A DNA stretch of 64,000 nucleotides from positions 4,111,501 to 4,175,500 of the forward strand of contig NC_009485.1 in NCBI RefSeq assembly GCF_000015165.1, in the 5' to 3' direction. The notes under the pieces were generated by a model. It searched no databases. It worked only from the letters and a program-made list of their open reading frames with translations, and had not been told where the DNA came from. The DNA comes from Bradyrhizobium sp. BTAi1 (lineage in GTDB: Bacteria > Pseudomonadota > Alphaproteobacteria > Rhizobiales > Xanthobacteraceae). Positions 37,838 to 45,649 of this stretch are shown here, piece after piece. The position numbers and the translations under genes were made by a program. Numbering within the stretch: the first letter of the stretch is position 1; each line of letters opens with the position of its first letter.

Positions 37838-37863
37838 GTGGCTTTCGTTCACGAGACCGCTAT
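37838..37863 (+). repeat. Degenerate second copy of the tracrRNA anti-repeat
   Basis: Aligned without gaps to 37903-37928, 20 of 26 bases agree, including the block AGACCGCTAT (37854-37863). The two copies are 65 bp apart, close to one type II repeat-plus-spacer unit (36 + 29-30). TATGAT, a good -10-like hexamer, starts at 37861, overlapping the end of this copy. It may be a decayed CRISPR repeat, now part of the tracrRNA promoter. Confidence 0.55.
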
Positions 37864-37872
37864 GATGCCCCG

Positions 37873-37970
37873 GCGCGTTGAAGGTGTGGAGCACAGTTGC
37901 GGTTGGCCCTCAATCACCAGACCGCTATCTTCGCCTCAGTGCATGGCCCTGGCTTCAGGGCCATTTTTTT
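37873..37970 (+). ncRNA. tracrRNA candidate of the adjacent Cas9
   Basis: The region holds an anti-repeat (37896-37928) complementary to the isolated repeat at 41355-41390. Pairing covers 23 consecutive bases (37905-37927), then, beyond a 2x2 internal loop, CGG/CCG, a G-U pair, a bulge and GUU/AAC. A 15-base linker (CTTCGCCTCAGTGCA region) leads to a rho-independent terminator. With TATGAT at 37861-37866 as -10, transcription would begin near 37873 and give about 98 nt, a normal tracrRNA size. The 5' end is a guess; the anti-repeat and terminator are directly visible. It is convergent with cas9 and overlaps its last 16 bases. Confidence 0.75.
37943..37970 (+). terminator. Rho-independent terminator of the tracrRNA
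   Basis: The stem ATGGCCCT/AGGGCCAT (8 bp, the last pair being A37943 with the first T of the tract) has a 6-base loop GGCTTC and is followed by seven T residues. The same bases, read on the other strand, encode the last codons and stop of cas9. Confidence 0.85.
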
Positions 37971-40900
37971 GGTCGCGTCCAGCCGATGCGAGTGGCGTCC
38001 TCGCTTCCTGTTTCAAGGCCGCGCTTGCGCCGCCAGGGCTGTCCCAGCGTATCGATCCGGACAAGCTCGGCGTTCCATTCGCGAAGCTTGTCAAAACTGG
38101 CGAAGAGCCACCGAAAGGAATCTTCCGGGTCGTCATGGCGGGTCTGAAACACGCCCGCCTGATGATGTTCGACGAGGTAGAGCAGGTTGTTCGAGGGCGA
38201 AAGCCTGACGATCTTCACGAACTTCTCCGCGCCAGCGTGATCGATGCGCAGCATGTCGCCCTTGAAGACCCGCATGATCGGTTGCGCCGCTGGCGCGTCA
38301 TGCGACTCATTGGCTTGATTGGCCTGAAAGACGGTCGTGGCCCGCGCGATCCATCGGCCACTCTCGGCTTGCAGGATGTCGACGAAGGCATTCTCGCCTG
38401 CATTGTAGGACTTGTAGATGCGGCCGGCTTTGTCGCGGATCGGTACCAGATAGTCCGGCTTGATCGATTTGGTCAGGCGGACATGGCGAATGCCATTCGG
38501 GTGACCAGCAATGTCCCTGCGCTGCGCGAATGACAGCACCGCCGCTTTGAGCGTCTTGCCCTGCTGCCTTTCGCCGGCCACATGGGCTCTGACGAGGTCA
38601 CGCAAGCGGCGATCGCGAATGCGGTCGATCTCCTTTTCGCTGATGTCCACGAAGGTCTTCCGATAGACCAGATTTGCACCATCCTCGGTTTCGGGGTGTT
38701 CGACGGTCCCATAGGCGGTGTCTTCATGCAGGCGGGCCTGGAGGCCGTGATCGGGCTTGTGCGATACGAGCATCGCCTTCAGCCTGGTCTCGAGATCGAT
38801 CCGGAACGTCGGCCAGGGCAGGAGAACTTCGATCTTCCGTCGCGTATCGTCATGCGCGTTCGCCATGCGGCGCAGCAGCGCCTGGTCTGTCAGTGCCGCC
38901 ACCAGCGCGTCGATGGCATGATGACGGTGGTCCTTGCGGCTCTTCGCGGCTCTGTCGTCGCTTCCGGGCAGCAAATCGTTGAGCTCCCATGTTGCGCGGA
39001 GCAGCGCTGTCAGCCGGCCCGGCAGAACGTGGATCCTGTGCGGGTGGGTGACCGCTGCGAGATATTGCTTGGCGACGCGCGCCAGCCAGCTGGTCTCGTT
39101 GAGCAGGCGTGCCTGAAAGTCGCCGAGCTCCTCGAATTGCGCCCGCGCGCCTGGACCGAAGCGCCAGCGCTTGCCGCGCGGCAGGCGCGCTGCGCGTTCT
39201 GCAATGTCCGCCCAATCGTAAGGCCTGCCTTGGCGATGGCCAAAGGCCTCGAACGGCGTTCGATTGCCCTTCTCACGATTGGCGTAGCGCATGCAGACCA
39301 CTTTGTTGGCCGCGCTGTCGTCCCAGCTGATCGAGAATGGGATGAGGTGATCGATATCCACATCATCAGAGACCAGACGTTCGAGGCCGATCGCCTCGCC
39401 CGTATAGGGGCATTCGCTTGCAACATCGCCTTGCTCGTCCCAGAGCCGAAGCTTGAGGAGATTGTGCGTGCTCGCGGGGAGCCCGAGCTTGCGCAATAGG
39501 GAGGTACGCTTGTCGTTCTTGCGCTGGTTCTCGGCCTGCTCGCGTTCGAGCTCCGCCAGCCGTCGGGGCGACAGCTTCAGGTCACGCGTCAACTCGACGG
39601 TGATCTCGGCCGGCGGTCCATGCCATCTGATGAGCTCATTGACGACGCGTCGCAACTGGCCGATCCCGATGTGAACGGTGGGATTCGGCAAGCGGCCCCA
39701 GCGCCGTTCGTTGGTGTCGCGCTCATCGTCCGAGCCCACGACATCGTTCTGCAGCCATTGTCCATAATAGGGCAGGTAGCCGGTGGGAGAGAGCTTGCCG
39801 CCCGGCAGCAGAGCGTGATCATAGCCGGCCGCGCTGGCGGCCTCCGCGTAGGTCCTGCCAGCTTCCATGAGCGGCAGGACCCGCTTGATCGCCCTCAGTC
39901 CAAGCCTGCAATATCCGTCAGGCAGCAAGGCGGACAACGCCCGCTGCGCAGCTGCTTCATCAAGGCTGTGAGTTGTCCCGAGCGAGGCGATGATCGCTGC
40001 TTCATCGAGCGCGCTCTCCAGCAGCGCGACGATGTCGATCTGACGATCCAGGGACCGGTCATGCCATGCCGGGCCAAAATGCCTCCTGGCGGACAGGATC
40101 GCGCCGGTCGCGTCGCCCTTGAGGTGATCACGCCGGTCGCTTTCAAGGTTGAACCGCGCGTCCGACGGCAATCCGAGAAGGCCGCGGATCTCATCGAAGC
40201 TGAGTTGGTCGGTCTGTAGCAGTGCCCGTGCGACCTTGTCCTGATCCTCCTTGCCAAGCCTGGAAGACGTGGGGCCAGTCTCCACCACGGCTAGATTGCG
40301 GACGTCCTGCCAGATGCGGAAACGCTGCGCCAGGGGATGCGACCAGGCGCAGCGAAAGCCGTCGACGTCGTCCTGGCTGGTGGCGGGGTCGAGCGAGCAT
40401 TTCCCGATCGACGGCCGCTTCATCGCGCGTTGAGAGAAGATCGCCTCGCGGATCGTGTCATGCGCTTCGGCCGTCATCGTTGGGTGATGCGGTGCCTGTG
40501 CCGCCCAGATGGCTTCGAACTCCGCATCAACCATCGCGCGTGTCGGATAGAATTCATACCGCGCCTGGACGTCGCCGCCGACAGGGCTGCGGGCGCGCAC
40601 TGTGGCGCGGAGCTGATGACGGCGGTTGAGGAATTCGCCGAGCGTGCGCGCGCCGCACGCCTGCATCGATGTCTGCAGTCTGCCGGCCGCGGCCTTGATC
40701 GCGCTGGCGTCCTTGTCGCCTTGCTCGATCGCTCGATTGGCAAACAGGCCGCGCCGCTGGTTGAGGTGAAACAGCGCCCGGCCGACATGATGCAAAGGCA
40801 GCACTTCATCGAGCGCTTTCGCGCGGAGACCATAGGGATCGAGGCATTCCAATCGCTTTCGGGCCGGCTCATCGGCGGGCATCAAGCCGTGCTTGACCAG

Positions 40901-41149
40901 CAAGCCCATCAGCTTTCCGCGTCGCTGCAGATAGCGGTCTCGTCGTCGTCGTGCACTGCGTGCGAGGCGGCGACCGGCCGCATTGGATTGCTTGGATTGC
41001 GGGTTACGACCGTCGGGGAAAATCCTGACGCCGCCCGGGCCAAGGCCCTCGGGCTGTCCGTGATCGTCGAGCCAGACCACGAACCATCCCAGCGAATTGG
41101 CGCCGAGATCCACGCCCAGACGGTAGGCCCGTAAACTCGTTCTCTTCAT
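37955..41149 (-). CDS. cas9: Cas9 endonuclease, type II-C size, no adaptation genes
   Basis: RNA-guided DNA endonuclease, 1064 residues. RuvC-I has D14 (LGVDLGANSLGW); an arginine-rich bridge helix follows at about 56-80 (NAAGRRLARSARRRRDRYLQRR). RuvC-II has E519 (ITVELTRDLK). The HNH domain has CPYTGEAI and DIDHLIPFS with H601, then NK and N in the YANREKGN stretch; RuvC-III has H744 and D747 (HRHHAIDALV). All known catalytic positions are therefore present and the enzyme should cut both strands. The C-terminal part beyond about 870 would be the PAM-interacting domain. The size fits type II-C. No cas1, cas2, cas4 or csn2 and no ordinary array lie within 20 kb on either side. Composition is GC-rich like the neighbours. 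Confidence 0.95.
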   Translation of the reverse strand: MKRTSLRAYRLGVDLGANSLGWFVVWLDDHGQPEGLGPGGVRIFPDGRNPQSKQSNAAGRRLARSARRRRDRYLQRRGKLMGLLVKHGLMPADEPARKRLECLDPYGLRAKALDEVLPLHHVGRALFHLNQRRGLFANRAIEQGDKDASAIKAAAGRLQTSMQACGARTLGEFLNRRHQLRATVRARSPVGGDVQARYEFYPTRAMVDAEFEAIWAAQAPHHPTMTAEAHDTIREAIFSQRAMKRPSIGKCSLDPATSQDDVDGFRCAWSHPLAQRFRIWQDVRNLAVVETGPTSSRLGKEDQDKVARALLQTDQLSFDEIRGLLGLPSDARFNLESDRRDHLKGDATGAILSARRHFGPAWHDRSLDRQIDIVALLESALDEAAIIASLGTTHSLDEAAAQRALSALLPDGYCRLGLRAIKRVLPLMEAGRTYAEAASAAGYDHALLPGGKLSPTGYLPYYGQWLQNDVVGSDDERDTNERRWGRLPNPTVHIGIGQLRRVVNELIRWHGPPAEITVELTRDLKLSPRRLAELEREQAENQRKNDKRTSLLRKLGLPASTHNLLKLRLWDEQGDVASECPYTGEAIGLERLVSDDVDIDHLIPFSISWDDSAANKVVCMRYANREKGNRTPFEAFGHRQGRPYDWADIAERAARLPRGKRWRFGPGARAQFEELGDFQARLLNETSWLARVAKQYLAAVTHPHRIHVLPGRLTALLRATWELNDLLPGSDDRAAKSRKDHRHHAIDALVAALTDQALLRRMANAHDDTRRKIEVLLPWPTFRIDLETRLKAMLVSHKPDHGLQARLHEDTAYGTVEHPETEDGANLVYRKTFVDISEKEIDRIRDRRLRDLVRAHVAGERQQGKTLKAAVLSFAQRRDIAGHPNGIRHVRLTKSIKPDYLVPIRDKAGRIYKSYNAGENAFVDILQAESGRWIARATTVFQANQANESHDAPAAQPIMRVFKGDMLRIDHAGAEKFVKIVRLSPSNNLLYLVEHHQAGVFQTRHDDPEDSFRWLFASFDKLREWNAELVRIDTLGQPWRRKRGLETGSEDATRIGWTRPKKWP

Positions 41150-41168
41150 GATGACTCATTAATTAACC

Positions 41169-41188
41169 TGCTCCGAGGAAGGAGCAGA
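41169..41188 (-). promoter_or_regulatory. Hairpin in the cas9 5' leader
   Basis: On the cas9 strand the leader contains CTGCTCC-TTCCTC-GGAGCAG, a 7-bp stem ending 19 bases before the ATG. The GGAG in its 3' arm is too far from the start to be an ordinary ribosome site, and the 19 bases between (GTTAATTAATGAGTCATC) are AT-rich without a strong one. The hairpin could control translation or mRNA stability. Confidence 0.45.
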
Positions 41189-41269
41189 CAACCGAGCCGT
41201 CATTGTTCGATGGACGCAGCGCTGATTCAACTCTGAGGACCGGCTGCTTTGTTCTCGATTGCACCCCAG

Positions 41270-41284
41270 GTGTCGGATTGACAC
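41270..41284. promoter_or_regulatory. Inverted repeat over a TTGACA-like -35 box
   Basis: GTGTC-GGATT-GACAC forms a short inverted repeat. Within it, TTGACA (41278-41283) is a perfect -35 hexamer directed rightward toward the isolated repeat. At 17 bp spacing the -10 position reads GATGCT, which is poor, so the promoter call is weak. The inverted repeat may be a protein-binding site. Confidence 0.3.
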
Positions 41285-41311
41285 AACCTCAAGGGGAATA
41301 GATGCTGGTGG

Positions 41312-41390
41312 TGGTATCTATGTCGAATGCGTGGACAGAGGTTTTGCCAACGACGTAGCGGTCTGGTGATTGAGGGCCTCCCGTTAACAA
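41312..41390 (+). ncRNA. Candidate single-guide crRNA-like transcript
   Basis: If transcription starts from the TTGACA-containing region, the RNA would carry about 43 nt of unique sequence (a potential guide ending GTTTTGCCAACGAC) followed directly by the repeat that pairs with the tracrRNA. This is the guide-then-repeat order of a crRNA. There is no second repeat before the guide. Existence of the transcript is inferred from layout, not shown. Confidence 0.35.
41355..41390 (+). CRISPR. Isolated CRISPR repeat matching the tracrRNA anti-repeat
   Basis: A 36-base unit starting GTAGCGGTCTGGTGATTGAG and ending GTTAACAA. Bases 41356-41378 are the exact reverse complement of 37905-37927. Past a TC/TT internal loop, CCG (41381-41383) and AAC (41386-41388) pair again with the tracrRNA. 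The repeat edges are set by this pairing and by the usual 36-nt length. No second copy is found one unit away on either side, so it is a lone repeat rather than an array. Confidence 0.7.
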
Positions 41391-41401
41391 GTTCGAATAG
41401 A

Positions 41402-41445
41402 GCACCAAATGGGGCGGGCTGCGGCTCGCCCCTTCCATTTGGTGC
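41402..41445 (+). other. Long hairpin after the isolated repeat
   Basis: Outer stem GCACCAAATGG/CCATTTGGTGC (11 bp perfect), inner stem GGCGGGC/GCTCGCC (7 bp with one G-U), loop TGCG and a CCTT bulge. It begins 12 bp after the repeat. There is no T tract, so it is not a classic terminator, but it would cap the 3' end of an RNA coming from the repeat. Confidence 0.65.
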
Positions 41446-41570
41446 GCGCACTGGCGCGAGTCAGTTCGATGACGCAAGGAATCCAGCGTAATGGACCTTG
41501 CAGACGCTGCGCTCGCATCCGTGATCTCGTTTGGCTACGATCGTTGCGACGTCTCCTCACGAGGATTTTC

Positions 41571-42737
41571 ATGCACGATCTCACCCGCTGTGTTCAGCAC
41601 CCCACAGTGTCCCATGACGGCTTTTCGTCACTCGCGGTTCCGACCTTTCGCGCCTCGACCATTGTCTATAGCGATCCGCAGGCGTTCGCGCATCGCGCGG
41701 AGCGCGGCCTGGACGGCTACACTTACGGCCTGCATGGAACGCCCACGACGCGGACCTTGGAAGCGCAACTGACGGCGCTGCATGGCGGCGAACGCACCGT
41801 GTTGGTTCCGTCCGGGCAGGCGGCCGTCGCGGTGACGATGATTGCGGTGCTCAAGCCGGGCGACAAGGTGCTGATACCGGATCACGTCTATCCACCGGTA
41901 CGTGACCTGTGCGCGAACTATCTCGCGTCGCGCGGCATCTCTTACGCGGTCTATGATCCGCTGATCGGCGCCGGTATTGCCGACCTCATTGATGCCAGCA
42001 CGAAGCTCATATGGCTGGAGTCGCCGGGCTCCGGAACAATGGAGGTGCAGGATGTCGCGGCGATCGCTGCCGTCGCGAAGGCGAGGGGCGTGCTGACGGG
42101 CTGCGACAATACCTGGGCCAGTCCGTTGTTGTTCAAGCCGCTGGCGCATGGCGTCGATTTCGCGATCGAGGCGCTGACGAAATATGTCGGCGGCCATTCC
42201 GACCTGCTGCTGGGCTCGATCACGGTCAAGGATCTGGCTCTGCGCAGCGCGCTCAAGCAGGTGCTGGGCGTACTCGGCATCGGCGTCTCGCCCGACGAGG
42301 CGGCGCTGGCCTTGCGTGGTATCGAGACGATGGGCGTTCGCATCGCGCATAGCGGCCGTGTCGCGCGTGACTTTGCCGAACGGCTGCAGAGCGTGCCTGC
42401 GGTTGCGCGTGTTCTGCATCCGGCGCTGCCGTCCTGTCCGGGTCACGAGATCTTTGCGCGCGATTACACCGGCGCGAGCGCCGTTTTCAGCATCGTGATC
42501 CGGCCGGAGTTCACGGCGCGGATCCCTGTTGCGCTCGGACATCTGCGGTTGTTCGCGATTGGCGCGTCGTGGGGCGGCACCCACAGCCTGATCGCACCGA
42601 TGGACGTCGCGGCCAGCCGCACGGTGCGCCCTTGGAATCCGGTGGAGGGATTGGTCCGGCTCAGCATCGGCCTCGAAGAGCCAAACGAACTCTGGGAGGA
42701 CCTCACGCGCTTTCTTGCGGCGCTCGGGTCCGGCTGA
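41571..42737 (+). CDS. metC: Cystathionine beta-lyase-type PLP enzyme (MetC-like)
   Basis: 388 residues from ATG 41571 (MHDLTRCVQHPTVSHDG), preceded by GAGGA at 5 bases. Cys/Met-metabolism PLP fold: substrate loop GLDGYTYGLHGTPTTRTLEAQL, phosphate loop VLVPSGQAAVAVT, PLP lysine in IEALTKYVGGHSDLLLG, and C-terminal WNPVEGLVRLSIGLEEPNEL. Probable role is cleavage of cystathionine to homocysteine in methionine synthesis. Gamma-synthase or gamma-lyase activity is also possible in this family. The gene lies to the right of the repeat/hairpin region that is upstream of cas9. Confidence 0.87.
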   Translation: MHDLTRCVQHPTVSHDGFSSLAVPTFRASTIVYSDPQAFAHRAERGLDGYTYGLHGTPTTRTLEAQLTALHGGERTVLVPSGQAAVAVTMIAVLKPGDKVLIPDHVYPPVRDLCANYLASRGISYAVYDPLIGAGIADLIDASTKLIWLESPGSGTMEVQDVAAIAAVAKARGVLTGCDNTWASPLLFKPLAHGVDFAIEALTKYVGGHSDLLLGSITVKDLALRSALKQVLGVLGIGVSPDEAALALRGIETMGVRIAHSGRVARDFAERLQSVPAVARVLHPALPSCPGHEIFARDYTGASAVFSIVIRPEFTARIPVALGHLRLFAIGASWGGTHSLIAPMDVAASRTVRPWNPVEGLVRLSIGLEEPNELWEDLTRFLAALGSG

Positions 42738-42840
42738 GCTGCGCTCGTTAACCTCGTGGCGGCTCACATCGGGCGCGGCGGTCCGGAGTTTTGCGGAATC
42801 GTGCCGGCTTGGCCGCGATGGTGTATAGAGGGGGCTCGTA

Positions 42841-44106
42841 ATGGCTCGGCGCAAGCACGAGCGAAATCGACCAGGGATGGAGCGACGCATGATCGTCAGC
42901 GGCAAAGCGGTGATCCGCATCGTCCTCGGCGTGGTGGCCGTCGCCGTGACGGCGGTCGCGCTGATCTTCGTGTTCGACCCAGCCATCAATTTTGATTTTC
43001 CGCCCTCCGCCAGGGAGAAGACGGCAGCGGGCGCAGGGGCGCCGGCCCAGTCCGGATCGGGCGGGGTCGCCGTGCAAACTCCTGGCGCTCAGGACCAGGA
43101 TCGCGCTGCAAGCCCGCTCGCCAAGATGCAGCAGCAGGCGGGTGGTCTCGCAGACGTGCTGAGCCCGCTCGTTCCTCAGCCGAGTGCCGATAGCGATTTG
43201 CCGGCGTTTGACGTGGTCAATGTCGACCCATCGGGTGACGCCGTCGTCGCGGGCCGGGCGACGCCTGGGGCCGCCGTGGAACTGCTGCGCAATGGCGAGG
43301 TCCACGATCGCACCGTTGCGGATCGTTCCGGGCAGTTTGCCATGGTTCCACGGCGGCTCCCTGCGGGGACCTACGATCTGACCTTGCGGGCGAAGCTCGC
43401 GGATGGGCGAGAGCTGTCCTCGAAACAGAGCGTTGCCGTCATCGTCGAGGCTGGCCGACAGCCGGCGACCGTGGCCCTGCTCGCGCCCGGCGAACCGACC
43501 CGCGTTCTCTCGAAGCCTTCGGGATCGATCCCGCAGGCGCTCGCGGTGGACGCGGTCGACGTCGAGCCGAGCGGCATCCTCCGCGTCAGCGGCCGCGCGC
43601 GGCCGGGGGCGACCGTGAGACTTTACCTGAATGATCGCCTGATCTCCTCGGCGATCGCAGCCGCCGATGGACGTTTGAACATCACCATCGGCAAGGACGT
43701 GGCGCGCGCCAGCAACGACCGGATCCGGCTCGACGAGGTGGATCCGAAGTCGGGATCGGTTCAGGCCCGGGCCGAGGTGCCGTTAAGTCTGCCGGAGGAC
43801 TCGACGACCGCCTCGCTGCCATCAGCCGCGGGAGCTGCAGGCAAGGCGAACGGCAGTCCGGCAGCTCAGCGCACAGCGCTCGCAGCCGCGGGTGGTTCCC
43901 AGGACACGGTCGCTCATGCCGGCGGAGGTGAGCCGAAGATGATCACCGTCACCGTCGCCCGCGGCGACAGCCTGTGGCACATCAGCCGGCGCCTGCTCGG
44001 CGGTGGGACGCGCTACGCCGTGATCTACAAGGCCAATCGCGAGCAGATCCGCAGTCCCGACCTGATCTATCCGGGTCAGGTGTTCCTGCTGCCGGCCAAG
44101 CGATAA
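42841..44106 (+). CDS. LysM-domain envelope protein
   Basis: 421 residues. An N-terminal membrane anchor (about 24-46, IRIVLGVVAVAVTAVALIFVF) is followed by a Pro/Ala/Gln-rich linker and two related beta-sandwich modules (VVNVDPSGDAVVAGRATPGAAVELLRNGE and VDVEPSGILRVSGRARPGATVRLYLND), which look like repeats of an Ig-like fold. A C-terminal LysM domain follows (VTVARGDSLWHISRRLLGGGTRYAVIYKANREQI, YPGQVFLLP) that binds peptidoglycan. It faces the M23 peptidase gene tail to tail, 75 bp apart. Confidence 0.85.
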   Translation: MARRKHERNRPGMERRMIVSGKAVIRIVLGVVAVAVTAVALIFVFDPAINFDFPPSAREKTAAGAGAPAQSGSGGVAVQTPGAQDQDRAASPLAKMQQQAGGLADVLSPLVPQPSADSDLPAFDVVNVDPSGDAVVAGRATPGAAVELLRNGEVHDRTVADRSGQFAMVPRRLPAGTYDLTLRAKLADGRELSSKQSVAVIVEAGRQPATVALLAPGEPTRVLSKPSGSIPQALAVDAVDVEPSGILRVSGRARPGATVRLYLNDRLISSAIAAADGRLNITIGKDVARASNDRIRLDEVDPKSGSVQARAEVPLSLPEDSTTASLPSAAGAAGKANGSPAAQRTALAAAGGSQDTVAHAGGGEPKMITVTVARGDSLWHISRRLLGGGTRYAVIYKANREQIRSPDLIYPGQVFLLPAKR

Positions 44107-44181
44107 TGCGATGCTACCCGCGATCACGCGGCTTGCAAGATTGGCGAAACTTGGGAGAAGCGGTGTCGGCAGATGGCCGCG

Positions 44182-45543
44182 TCAACCGGCGCTGAGCCGC
44201 ACGCCGGCGCGCAGGAATTTCTGCGGGTCGACCGCCTCGCCGTCGATGCGCGTTTCGTAGTGCAGATGCGGGCCGGTCGAGCGGCCGGTCGAGCCGACCT
44301 CACCGATGATGTCGCCGATCTTCACCTGCTGGCCGATCTTGACGTTGATCTCGGAGAGATGGCCATAACGGGTGGACAGGCCGTTGCCATGATCGACCTC
44401 GACCATGCGGCCATAGCCGCCTGACCAGCCAGCATTGACCACCTTTCCATTGGCGGTGACGCGGACCGGATCGCCTGTGGCTGCACGGAAATCGAGGCCC
44501 GTGTGCATCGCGGGCCGGCCGAGGAACGGATCGGAGCGCACGCCAAATCCGGAGGTGAACTCGACCTCTCCGATGACCGGCTTGCGATAGGGCACCAGCG
44601 ACAGCGTGCGGTTCATCTTCTCGACCTGCGCGCGGGTGATGTTGATGCGATAGAGCTGGCGCTCGAACGGGCCGGATTCGGCGCCGAGCTTTACCGGCAC
44701 GAAGGGGCCGCCCATCGCGCCCTTCGGGGCCGCAGCTTCGAGCTGGCCCATGTCGAGGCCGAGATCGGTGATCACGCCGCGCATCCGGCGCAGCTTCGAT
44801 TCGAGCGTCTCTTCCGCCGACGACAGCATTGCCAGCTGCCGCGCTTCGACCTGGTCGAGCGAGCGCGTCAGCCGCGTCAGCACATTGTCGACGCCGGCGA
44901 GCTTGGTCGCCTGGTTCGGTTGCACGTTCGCCAGCACGGGGCTGCGCGATTCCAGCCGCGCCTCACGGTCTGGCGGCGCCGTGAAGATCACGGTATCGCT
45001 GATCGGCGACGGCTTCGGCGTGGCCGGCGCGGCGGACGGCTCGATCGCGGGGCCGCGCGCCGGCGGACGGATCGCGCCGGTCACATCGGGAATGCTGCCC
45101 AGCGCGGTGGCGCGGCCCTCGAGCGCGGTCTGGCGCTTCAGGATCTGGTCGAGCTTCTGGTCGAACTGCTCCTGGTCGAGCAATTGACGGCTGGTGGCGC
45201 GATCGACCTTGGCGCGCAGCTCCGCGATCCGATCCTCATAGGCGTATTGCATCTCGGCCTGACGGGCGATCAGGCGCGTCAGCACGTCGTCGCGGAATGC
45301 GAAATAGGTGGCGGTCGCCGCCGACCACAGGCCGAGCAGGCTGACGGTGCCGACGACGATCCAGAACACGACCGGGCCGATTCGGACCTGGCGGCCGGCA
45401 TGCACCAGCGTGTAGTCGCTCTGCGAGGTGGCCGGAGCGGGGGCAGGGTGACCGACCGGAGAGCGCCGCTGCTGCACGGCGCGCCCGCGGTCATGCGAAT
45501 GGTGCTGGGGATATTCGGCGTACTGGCCGGAACGATGCGACAT
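44182..45543 (-). CDS. M23-family (LytM-type) peptidoglycan endopeptidase
   Basis: 453 residues. A membrane anchor at about 54-76 is followed by a long coiled coil (YEDRIAELRAKVDRATSRQLLDQEQFDQKLDQIL) and a C-terminal M23 domain. Zinc ligands are visible in RPAMHTGLDF (H and D) and GPHLHYE (HxH), so the enzyme appears catalytically competent. ATG 45543 is preceded by GGGAG. Similar proteins cut peptide cross-links or activate amidases during division. It is convergent with the LysM protein gene. Confidence 0.87.
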   Translation of the reverse strand: MSHRSGQYAEYPQHHSHDRGRAVQQRRSPVGHPAPAPATSQSDYTLVHAGRQVRIGPVVFWIVVGTVSLLGLWSAATATYFAFRDDVLTRLIARQAEMQYAYEDRIAELRAKVDRATSRQLLDQEQFDQKLDQILKRQTALEGRATALGSIPDVTGAIRPPARGPAIEPSAAPATPKPSPISDTVIFTAPPDREARLESRSPVLANVQPNQATKLAGVDNVLTRLTRSLDQVEARQLAMLSSAEETLESKLRRMRGVITDLGLDMGQLEAAAPKGAMGGPFVPVKLGAESGPFERQLYRINITRAQVEKMNRTLSLVPYRKPVIGEVEFTSGFGVRSDPFLGRPAMHTGLDFRAATGDPVRVTANGKVVNAGWSGGYGRMVEVDHGNGLSTRYGHLSEINVKIGQQVKIGDIIGEVGSTGRSTGPHLHYETRIDGEAVDPQKFLRAGVRLSAG

Positions 45544-45649
45544 CGACACTCCCGCGCCGGCCGGAGCTCATCGTTTCCAGCGGCGTCATTTACGGGAGGG
45601 ATTTGACCCCTGCATGGTTAATTTTTCCCCAACACCATGCGTTGCAATC

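Noticed and set aside
37832..38533. Plus-strand open frame of 233 codons opposite the cas9 3' end
   Set aside because: It runs through the tracrRNA candidate and opposite the conserved C-terminal part of Cas9, has no ribosome site, and its composition is that of a shadow frame.
41289..41324. Possible second CRISPR repeat one unit before the isolated repeat
   Set aside because: Only scattered similarity (TAG and CTGGTG) with gaps; not at the position or identity expected of a repeat.
41391..41460. Possible spacer plus second repeat after the isolated repeat
   Set aside because: The sequence there is a self-complementary hairpin and does not match the repeat.
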